18,336 nt of DNA from Aureococcus anophagefferens (taxonomy: Eukaryota; Sar; Pelagophyceae; Pelagomonadales; Pelagomonadaceae): contig NW_008705589.1 of assembly GCF_000186865.1 (NCBI RefSeq), positions 2,230 to 20,565 on the forward strand. The letters are read 5' to 3'. Shown here one piece after another: positions 1 through 7,800 of the stretch (positions within the stretch are counted from its first letter, which is position 1; every line of letters begins with the position of its first letter). A model generated the notes under the pieces. The model was not told the origin of the DNA, ran no database searches, and saw only the letters and a list, made by a program, of their open reading frames with translations. The position numbers and the translations under genes were made by a program.

Positions 1-112
1 GTCGCGGGCCCCGCGGGCCCCGGGCGACGGCCGCGGAGCCGGGGGGCCGGCGGGCGACGGCCGCCCGCCGGGGCGCGGCCCGCCCGCGGGACGACGCGGG
101 CCCCCGGCGCAG
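1..112 (+). other. GC-rich intron end upstream of the PP1 exon
   Basis: These bases are almost entirely G and C, with repeated cggccg/gggccc blocks and no recognisable PP1 residues in any frame. They end in a CAG at 110-112, directly before sequence that reads as PP1. I therefore take them as the 3' part of an intron. The rest of the phosphatase gene would lie outside the window to the left. Confidence 0.55.
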
Positions 113-431
113 GCACGCGCGCGGCTGGGCCGAGTCCGAGCGCGGCGTGTCCTACACGTTCGGCGAGGACGTCGTCGCCAAGTTCCTCGAGGCCCACGAC
201 CTCGACCTGCTCGTCCGCGCGCACCAGGTCGTCGAGGACGGCTACGAGTTCTTCGCGAACCGCATGCTCGTCACGCTCTTCTCCGCGCCGAACTACTGCG
301 GCGAGTTCGACAACGCGGGCGCCGTCATGGCCGTCGACGACACGCTCATGTGCTCCTTCCACATCCTCCAGCCCGCCGCAAAGCCGCAGCCACCGCGCCC
401 CCTCGCGTCGCGCGCGCCGACGCCTCGGTGA
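113..431 (+). CDS. Serine/threonine protein phosphatase PP1 catalytic subunit, C-terminal exon (partial)
   Basis: The reading frame matches the C-terminal third of PP1-type phosphatases: [14 protein letters not shown], then the nearly invariant [13 protein letters not shown] and [15 protein letters not shown] blocks, then [11 protein letters not shown]. In the family this stretch contains a metal-coordinating histidine (in RAHQ) and the beta12-beta13 loop (SAPNYCGEF) that binds microcystin-type inhibitors and shapes the active site. PP1 is a PPP-family metallophosphatase that acts through many regulatory subunits. The frame continues upstream of the first possible start without a methionine and meets a CAG acceptor at 110-112, so this is a last exon, not a complete gene. 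The tail is short, proline-rich and ends in APTPR, vaguely like the cyclin-dependent-kinase site (TPPR) at the end of animal PP1. The stop is TGA at 429-431. Strong G/C bias at third positions matches the DNA to its right. Confidence 0.9.
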
Positions 432-756
432 GCCCGGGCCGGCCCGCCTCGAAGCCCCCGCGTCCGAGCAGCCCTAGTAACAATGCTCTCGCGGTGATAA
501 TACAGGTGCCACGGACCAGACATGCGCACCTGTAGATCTGTGAGATCATCGCAGAGTGCAAGCGGCCGGTGCTCGACTCGGCCCGCACAAGCAGCCTGCA
601 AGCTATGGCGGCCGGAGTATTTCGGAGGGTATATACCGGTATGGTAAAATACCGGTATATACCGGCATATACCCGGGTCCGTTTTCCCATACCGGGTATT
701 TCGGTTTTGGTCGTCCGTCATCCCGTAGACGGGTACGGCGCGGCTGCCGTGCGTAG
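432..756. repeat. Spacer with palindromic ATACCGG/CCGGTAT repeats
   Basis: No gene is visible here. Between 629 and 710 the motifs ATACCGG, CCGGTAT and CCGGCATATACCCG recur in both orientations, so the strand could fold on itself. A 22-bp stretch at 654-675 recurs with one mismatch at 16148-16169, just upstream of the PABP gene, so this is a dispersed element and not a one-off sequence. The bases just after the PP1 stop probably form its 3' UTR, but I see no clear polyadenylation signal. Confidence 0.5.
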
Positions 757-1187
757 GGCCGCCAGCCGGAGAATTCGTCGCCGGCGTGTCTTACGTCGAC
801 GCTGCTCCTCATGCTCAGCATCGCGTGCCAGATGGCGTGGACGATTACCCAGTTCGACGTAACAACGGCGTACCTGCTGGCGGCATGGACCACGGGCTGA
901 CGCCGTCGCGCAAGTACTGTGACAACCAGGCGGTTGTCTTCGCAATGCGCAAACGCGACCTGACGTCGAAGTCGCGTCACATTCGGGTGCACCTGGGCTT
1001 CTGCTACGACATGCTCGACTGCGACGGCGTCAAGATCCTCTATGTTGGCACTGAGGTAAACCCGGCGAATGGCCTGACCGCGGCGGAGGCGCCCGATCGA
1101 TTCGCCCGGACCATGGACGCCGTCACGGGACGGGAGCCGCAGGGCAAACCGGTCCAGTTGCGCAGCCGGAAAAACAGCGCGCTCTGA
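757..1187 (+). pseudogene. Ty1/copia retrotransposon remnant: RT fragment fused to RNase H, frameshifted
   Basis: From about 757 to 900 one frame reads LLLMLSIACQMAWTITQFD followed by VTTAYLLA. This matches the copia reverse-transcriptase block around the first catalytic aspartate (usual form: xxDVxTAFLxG), and it ends at TGA 898-900. A different frame from about 904 reads KYCDNQAVVFAMRKRD, SRHIRVHLGF and ILYVGTEVNPANGLT. This is the copia RNase H C-terminus: DNQAA-type motif, KHI-type motif, then YVxTxxxxADxLTK. The palm, YVDD and connection regions between them, several hundred residues in intact elements, are missing. This is therefore an internally deleted, dead element. The conserved AD of the last motif reads AN. 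No LTRs are visible. It lies directly against the LINE on its right. Confidence 0.75.
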
Positions 1188-1199
1188 GTGTGCAGGTCG

Positions 1200-3888
1200 G
1201 GTTCGAGACCAGCGGCGCCTCACCGACGCCCGAGACGACCCCCGCGCTCTCTCCGCCGTCTACGACGAGCTCCGGGCCCAGCTCGCGCAGAAGAAGCCGC
1301 GCGGCGGGCGAGGCACGTCCCATGTTTGGCGCGCGCTCACGACGAACGCGGGCGCCGTCAACCCGGACGGCACCCCGGCCGCGGCCATCGTCGTCTCCGG
1401 CTCGGCCGTGGCCCCGGCGCTCGCGGACATCGTCGAGGCGAAGTTCCGCTACGACGCCGCGGATCCGCGGTTCTGCGCCGCCACGGCGCGCCGCCGCGAG
1501 GCGGACATGGCGCGGCTCCGCCGGCTCATCTTGCCCGCGGAGTGCGAGGCCGACGACGCGCCCAGCGGCGGGCCCGTGGCCCCCGCGGACGTGGCGGCGG
1601 CCCGCTCGCTCACCAAGCGGAACAAGGTGGCGCATCCGGAGGACGGTGTCGTCCCGGAGTCGCTCGTGTACGGCGGCGCGGCGGTCGACGAGGCGGCTGC
1701 GCCCGCCTTCTCACGCGTCTTCGAGACGGGCGTCGTGCCCGCCACGTCGTGTACCGGCGCCATGCGCTGCGTGCACAAGGCCGGCGACACGTCGATCTTC
1801 GAGAACCACCGAGGCATCGTCCTCTCCAGCCACTTCACCAAGCTCTTCGAGCGCGTCGTGCTCCCGAGGCTCATGGCCGTCGCGGAGGTGGACGAGGCCC
1901 AGGCCCAGGCCAACCCGGGCGTCGACTGCCGCATGCAGATCCACCTTCTGCTGGACGCGTGCGCGGCCCACCGCGAGGAGAGCGGCGGCGGCGACGTGTG
2001 GCTCATGACCATCGACATCACGCGAGGATTTCCCTCGACACCGCGCGCCCTGGTCGTCGAGGCCCTGCGCGAGGCCGGCGTCCGCGGCCGGCTCCTGCGC
2101 GTCATCATGGGCCTGATCTTCGGCACGAGCGTCGTCGTGGGCGTCCGTCCGGGCGTCGAGACGCGGCGTGTGCCGCTCGGCGTCGGGCTACTTTAAGGCG
2201 CGGTCCTCAGCCCGGCGCTCTTCGCGATCGCGACGAGCGGCCTCCTCGCCGCGCTCCGCGCGTCCGGCCTCGGCGTCCACGTCGGCGACGTCTGGGTCGG
2301 CGCGCTCATGCTCATGGACGACCTGGTCCTCCTGGCCAGGTCCGAGGCCGAGCTGCACGCCATGGCGGACATGGTGTTCGAGTGGGCGTGGAGGAACCGG
2401 TACGTGCTCGCGCTCGTCAAGAAGAGCCACGTGATCCGCATCGGCCCCGTCGACGAGGCGCCGGCCGAGGACGAGACGTACGTGCGGTTCCAGTGGAGCC
2501 CGCCGGGTGGAGCGGACGAGGCGACGATCGACGTGACGTTCAAGGTCGGGAGCACGCTCGTGTACCTCGGCTTCCTCGTCTCCGCGCGGGGCGGCTCCGA
2601 AGCTCACGTCGGCCGCCAGCTCGGCACCGCGGGCTCGATCGTCGACCGCATGGAGGCGGAGTACGGCGGGCGCGCCGTCGTCACAGTGGGCCAGTCCATG
2701 CTCATGTGGACCCTCCACGGCCGGGCGCAGCTCGAGTGGCCCGCCGCGGTCCTACCTCCCAGCGACGACATGGGCTGGTTCGAGGAGCTCCAGCGCCGGG
2801 CGCTCCGCGCGCTCCTCGGCGTCCACGCGCACGAGGCCAACTACCGCGTGCTGCTCGCGGTCCTCGGCCTCTGGAAGATGGAGGAGAGGTTCCTGCTCGA
2901 GCGGGCGCGGTACGCGTACGCCTGGGTGCGGTCGGAGCGCCGGCCGTGGCGCGCCGCGCTCGGGGACGAGCTCAGCCGGCTTGACGCCGACGGCGACGAC
3001 GACGGCTTCCCGTGCGAATCCGTCACCGGTGCCGTCGCAGCGGCCCTCGACCGCCTCGGCTTCGACGATTGGCCCGAGGCGAGGAGCGACCCGATCGACG
3101 AGGATCCGGGTCGAGGGACCACGAACGACGGCTCCTCGAGCGACTACGACGCGGAGCGCCCCGCCGACGACGCGGACGACGACGCGGGCGCCGATGCGCC
3201 CGTCGCCGACGACGCGGGCCCGCGCCGCCGCTGGGACGCGGACGTGCGGCGGCGCTGCACGGACCTCGTCCTCATGCGCGAGGAGGGGCTATTCAAGGTC
3301 GACGCGGCGGCCGCAGACGGGACGCTCGAGCTCAAGTCCGCCGCGCTCTGGCTCGAGATCGCGGGCGAGGGCGCGACGGGCGCGCGCCGGACGGCGCTGC
3401 GCCAGTGGATGCGCCGTTGCGTCTTGAACCTCACGGCCGACGCGGGCGGCGTGGCCGTGCTCAGCGTCATCTGCGGGTGCTGGTGGGCCGCCCCCACGTC
3501 GCGCGTCCCGGACCTCGACGGCATGTGGCAGCCGCCGACCTGCGCGGCCTGCGGCGCGAGGTCGCGGTGCCTCGCGGCGCACCTGCTGCTCGGCGGCGTC
3601 GAGGACGACAGCGAACCGCGGTGCTCGTGCCCCAGCGCCGCGGCGCGCCGCGCGGACTGGGAGGCCGACGTGCGCCAGGCGTACGCCAGCTATGCCGACG
3701 CCGGGACGACGGTCAAGTTCGCCGCCGCGCCGCCGAGGTCCCTGCGACGCGTCGCGCTCATGCTCGGCTTCGCCGCGGGCGTCGACCTGCCGTGGAGGCT
3801 CTCGAGCCGGCTCCCGGCCATCTTCGCGGCCGTCTGGGGCCCGTGGTCGCGGGCGAGGCTCGACGAGGACGCCCAGGACGACGACTGA
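1200..3888 (+). pseudogene. LINE reverse transcriptase ORF2, interrupted by an in-frame TAA
   Basis: One frame stays open from 1078 to 2193, meets TAA at 2194-2196, and continues in the same frame to TGA at 3886-3888. Visible RT landmarks in order are ENHRGIVLSSHFTKLFER (about 1800-1850; LINE form NYRPISLLxxxxKxxE), TIDITRGF with the catalytic Asp at 2014-2016, and VPLGV..(stop)GAVLSPALF around the conserved QG-x-x-LSP block. Next come LMLMDDLVLLA with the catalytic Asp pair at 2317-2322 (usually YADD) and VYLGFLVSARG (YLG motif) about 2560. Near the C-terminus CAACG..HLLL at 3541-3591 resembles the C-x2-C...HLLL zinc-knuckle of many LINE ORF2 proteins. An Asp-rich linker lies around 3070-3230. 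The stop falls exactly where the conserved Gln should be, one transition from CAA. No in-frame ATG occurs before 1507. The other long frames over this region are shadows. Confidence 0.8.
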
Positions 3889-4174
3889 GGCGCCGGCGCC
3901 GAAGAGGCGCCGTGGCGCGAGGAGAGCCGCCGCTCCAGGCGCGCCTGTGGCGGACCGGCCAAGCCGGACCGACGCGACGCGCGCGGCGGGCTCTCGAGCC
4001 AGCGCCGGTGGCAGGGACCAAGCCCGGGGCACCGTGCGCGACGGCCCGCGTCGGCGCCAAGCGCCGGCGCCGGACCCGAGACCGAGCCGCCCGACGAGCC
4101 CGCCAAGCTGGCTCGGAGGGCCGGCGTGAGACGCGCCGGCGGCCCGGGCCAAGCCCGGGTCACCTCGCGCCAGG
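3889..4174 (+). repeat. LINE 3' UTR, proximal part with the ~130-bp repeat unit
   Basis: Very GC-rich non-coding sequence after the ORF2 stop. It matches the reverse complement of about 11530-11920 closely, base for base over long stretches. The region around 4045-4170 (from GGCGCCAAGC to GGGTCACCTCGCGC) is present once here but twice in tandem in the inverted copy (about 11530-11780). It can be read as an Arg/Ala-rich frame in both copies. That is a by-product of composition, because the ORF2 stop is conserved in both. Confidence 0.7.
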
Positions 4175-4355
4175 GACGTTCCGTAGGTCGTAGGCTCGTA
4201 GGCACCGGCCGAGGCTACGTAGGCTCGTAGGTACCTACGCGGTCCGTTGTAGGCTCCCAACGGACAGCCCCCCAGTGGGAGCCTACGTAGGTCCGTAGGC
4301 TCGAGTCGAGGCTACGTAGGCGCGTAGGCACCTACGTAGCCACCTACGGAACGTC
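4175..4355. mobile_element. MITE-like / introner-like element with TIRs and CCAGG target duplication
   Basis: The element is 181 bp. It begins GACGTTCCGTAGGT and ends ACCTACGGAACGTC, perfect terminal inverted repeats, extendable to 16 bp with the flanking G/C. It is flanked on both sides by CCAGG (4170-4174 and 4356-4360). The second LINE copy has a site reading GCGCCAGG-AGCCAAG with no element, which behaves like the empty target site. The interior consists of CTACGTAGG and GTAGGCTCG motifs in both orientations and codes for nothing. A 22-bp interior block (4298-4319) recurs with one mismatch at 10135-10156 inside an intron of the large minus-strand gene. I cannot name the family. Confidence 0.75.
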
Positions 4356-4360
4356 CCAGG

Positions 4361-4520
4361 GAGCCAAGCTCCGCGCCAGGGACGTCTGGGCCCCTGCGAC
4401 AGGGACGATCCCGGCCCCTCAAGAGGAGCCCCCCCGGGGCCCGGTGCCCCCCCAGTGCCCGCGCCCGCCCAAGGTAGGCGCGTAGGCGGGGTGTGTCGCC
4501 TAATGCGCTAGAGAGAGACC
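4361..4520 (+). repeat. LINE 3' UTR, distal part and (GA)n tail
   Basis: Matches the reverse complement of about 10949-11165, including CCGCGCCAGGGACGTCTGG, GGGACGATCCCGGCCCCTCA and the end CGCCTAATGCGCTA followed by GA repeats. Its last about 50 bases also match 12038-12089 in direct orientation. I read the GA run as the microsatellite-type 3' tail that some LINEs carry in place of poly(A). Confidence 0.65.
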
Positions 4521-4845
4521 AGGTTCGCGTGCTCACCCGACTCTCACCCAGCTCCCGGTCGTGGCCGGCCGCCACGCCCGACTCGCTGCGGGGGAGCAGA
4601 GAGGTTCCCCCAACGTTCCCCCAGCCGGGACGTTTCACCTGACTTGCAGTCAGGCATTTTCGCGCTACAGAGAGCGTTTAGCGCTTAGGAGATGGTAACA
4701 TTTCCCAATCACCTAGAAGGCGGTGTGCTGGAACATGTGACCTGGGCAGCAGCGCAGCTCCTCCGCCGACGCCGCCGCCGGCGCCGAGAGTGCCCCCCGA
4801 GTTGTGCGCCGACTACGTTTTGCTTACTAAGTAGAACTTTTTGCT
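4521..4845. other. Spacer between the LINE tail and the 3' end of the channel gene
   Basis: I find no convincing gene. GC content falls toward the right end, around 4800-4860 (TTTGCTTACTAAGTAGAACTT), which is probably the 3' UTR of the minus-strand gene ending at 4846. No clear polyadenylation motif is visible. Confidence 0.4.
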
Positions 4846-7800
4846 TTATAGCTGCCCTGATGCCTCACCCTGTCGAAGTCGCCGCGTGCTGTTGGCTATG
4901 CCCGCGGCGACTCGGTCGTGTAAGGCCCGGCGCTTCTCCTGGGAGACGTCGAGGATGGAGATGGGCCCGAGGAGGAGAAGCCAGCGCGGGAAGAAGTAGT
5001 CGTGGGGGATGCCGTAGGCTGAGATGACCATTGGCAGCCAGAGGCGCTCGATGGAAAGGATAATCATGCTCTTCTCGTGGAGCATCTCCGCAACAGCGGA
5101 TGCGCGGACGCGCTCATAGGCGCTGTTCATGATCGCAATGAGCAGGTTCAGCGCGAGGATGCCAAAGATGAGCATGAAGAGCTGGAGGATTGTCGTGATC
5201 GGGAGCTGGCGGTCCATCCGCCAGTTGTAAAAGCCGCTGCGTCCGCTGAGGTAGTCCTTCTCGAATTCACCGTAGAAGCCAGCGATGGATAGGTAGACCA
5301 TGAGCCACTCAGTTGGCGTTTCCCTCATACAGATCGCGAAGGCAAGCCAGAAGCCGACGAGCATGAGGGCCACGACGGCGGAGAAGAAGCGCACCTCCCA
5401 GACGATCTTGACAATCATGCGCACGAGGGGCCCCCATTTCTCAAAGCCACGTGCGAAGGAGACAATCCTCGACGTGAATAGGAGGACGTTGACGCAGGCA
5501 AAGAAGGCCAACAACCAGCCACCGACCTGCATGGCGAGGAGGCCGTCGACGATAAGCTGGAGTGAGAGACAGGCGAGGTCGAGCGCCTTCCAGACCGCGT
5601 GGCCCGCGAAGTAATTTTGCGACCCCTCGAGCAGCATCTGCCGCACCTCAAGACCAAGGAAAAAGCAGGTCAGCAGGACCACGGGCAGGTAAAGCGCGAG
5701 AGCGAAGACCTCGCGGAGGCCATGGACGGGGCGTGCGCTCTCTGTCGGGTCCCACCGCGTTGGGAGACGCATCGCGGGCGTGACCGCGATGTAGAGCGCA
5801 ATAACCAACACGAAGTGGGCGACGCAGAGCACGCACTGAAGGATAAAGATACTCCGCGCGTAGTGGTCCCACTTGAACTGGATTATGGCCCGGACCATCT
5901 CGCTCTCAAAGACGTGATAGTCATTCATCGACGCGGCGCAGCGAGTCACAAGCGCGAGGACGCTGTCCTGGCTCACCGCGTCGCCCCCGAAGGTACCGAG
6001 GACACGTTCGAAGGGAACGATCATCGCGGCGACCTCTGTCTTCTTGAGGTGGGCGCGGACAACGCTCGACGAGCGCATAGACGGCGCCGTGGCATGCCGC
6101 GCGTCCGCAGGTGACCGTCTCAGAATGTGGCGAGGGTTGCCGCACGTATGGAAGGCGCCTCTGGGCCGATGAGACGCGCCGTCATCGCTCTCCCGGTGCT
6201 CGAAGTAGCGGAAGCGCGCGTCGGCCCTTGACCAGAAACGCGGCCCAGAAGTTCGCGGGCGACCGGTGCTCGCTGCCCGCGGTCACGCTTGCACCCGTCG
6301 GCGGCATGAGCGCGAAGTTGTGGCCCGGAGGCAGGACGTCTGTGTCATGGATGAGAAAAGAGCGGGAGATGAAGTCGAGGTAGAGATCCGGGTAGTGGTC
6401 GGCGATCGCCTTTCCTGACTCGCTGCTGAACGCCGCGGCCGCGAGCGGCGACGAGTCAAGGGACTTCATCATCACGTCCAGGAGCTGACTCAGTGCCCCC
6501 TTGCGCTCGTTCACGAGGGCGACAGTGATAGGATTCATCCCGTTGCAGTCGCCGAGCAGGCCGATGGGGCAGTCCGCGTGGAGCAGCTGGTCGACGGCGC
6601 GCCGACTCTTTTTCCGCACTGCATACTGGAGGATCGACTCACCACTGACCGGGTTGACCTGATTCACAAGCGTGCGGTGGAGCCGCAGCGCTGCGCTGAG
6701 CGCCCGCGGGTGGTCGAGTGTCGCCCGCGCGGCCTCGTGGCTGAGCGCTTCATACCATGCCGGAACCCGGCTGCCCATGCCCATGGTGCTGAAGATCGTG
6801 CCGTTGCAGAAGACGAAGCCGCGGGCCGAGAGCGCAACGTCGTTTGTCGTCGTGTGTCGCGTGACAACCAGCTTCTCCCGGGGCTGGGACGGGTTTGCGA
6901 GGTCCCAGACGTCCACCGTGTTCTGCTCGGCCGCAATCGCGAGGTCCCGCGCCGCGGGCGCGAAGCAGAGGTTCTGCACGAGGCCCTCCATGGCGATCGT
7001 CGCCGTCCGCGCCTCGCTCGCGACGTCGAAGACGGCGACGAGGCAGTCGACGCGGCCGACGGCGAGGACGGCGTCGTCGTGGCCTGCGCGGCGCGAGGGG
7101 TCGCGAACGCCCCGACGTCAAGGGCTTTCGGCCCGTGTCCCCTCGTTTCGGCGCATTTTGGGACGAGCGACCATCTCTCGGAGCGCTCTCGACGCGCGGA
7201 TGCTTGCTCCGGAACGGTCACGCGCGGAACGCGCGCGTCGAAGCTCGCTCGAATCGCCCGGTTCCCGCGCCGGTCGCGGCTCAGCGCGACCGCGTACACG
7301 AAGGCCTCGTGGACCGTCTCGAAGAGGGCGGCGATGTGGTCGCCGTCGACGGCGTAGACCGCCGCGCGCTTGTCCCGGCCGCCGACGGCGACGAGGCCGC
7401 CGTCGCTCGACAGCGCGACGGCGTAGACGCGGTCGCTGCGCTTGATCGCGCCGAACTCACGGAGGTCGACAGCGTCGACGAGGTATGCGTACGCGTCCCA
7501 GTGGCCGATGGCGAGCGTTTTACCGTCACTGGAGAAATGAACAGCCCAAGTGAAGGGCGCACCCTTGCCGAGCCAGGATGTCTTGACCCAGAGCACGGCG
7601 CCATCGGCCGCGGCGTAGAGCACAACGGCGTTCGCGTAGTCGCCAGCCGCGACGCGGGTCCCGTCCGGAGTCACAGAGACGGTCCAGACCTTGCCCCGGT
7701 GCTTAGCACTCCAGGAAGGCTGCAACAGGGACCCGCGCACAAGGTCGTAGCAGCGACACAACGCGTCGTCGCCGCCGACGGCGAGCACGGCACCGTTGCG

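Larger units (their letters stand above)
1200..4520 (+). mobile_element. 5'-truncated non-LTR (LINE) retrotransposon with GA-rich 3' tail
   Basis: This stretch holds the RT-bearing end of a LINE and a long 3' untranslated region. The RT frame ends at 3888. The 3' region runs on to a short (GA)n tail at about 4510-4519, just after the string CGCCTAATGCGCTA. The same 3' region, with the same tail, occurs on the minus strand at 10949-11965, and the tail alone occurs again at 11971-12090. These copies define the 3' end independently. No apurinic-type endonuclease domain is visible on the left. Coherent LINE sequence starts about 1200, abutting the copia remnant, so the copy is 5'-truncated as is usual for LINEs. 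A MITE-like element (4175-4355) has inserted in its 3' region. I cannot assign a clade from memory. Confidence 0.75.

Noticed and set aside
2194..2196. Reassignment of TAA to glutamine as a general code change
   Set aside because: TAA serves as the normal stop of the channel gene and ends the visible PABP frame, and other genes use TGA. A single nonsense mutation in a retroelement is simpler.
1188..2984. Long Arg/Gly-rich plus-strand frame over the LINE
   Set aside because: Shadow of the RT frame. The RT motifs lie in another frame and this one has none.
3289..4260. Minus-strand frame opposite the LINE C-terminus
   Set aside because: No family resemblance; low-complexity Arg/Ala/Gly translation of GC-rich DNA.
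4183..4350. CRISPR array in the CTACGTAGG repeats
   Set aside because: Repeats are short, irregular and in both orientations, without uniform spacers, and the genome is eukaryotic. They are the interior of a TIR element.
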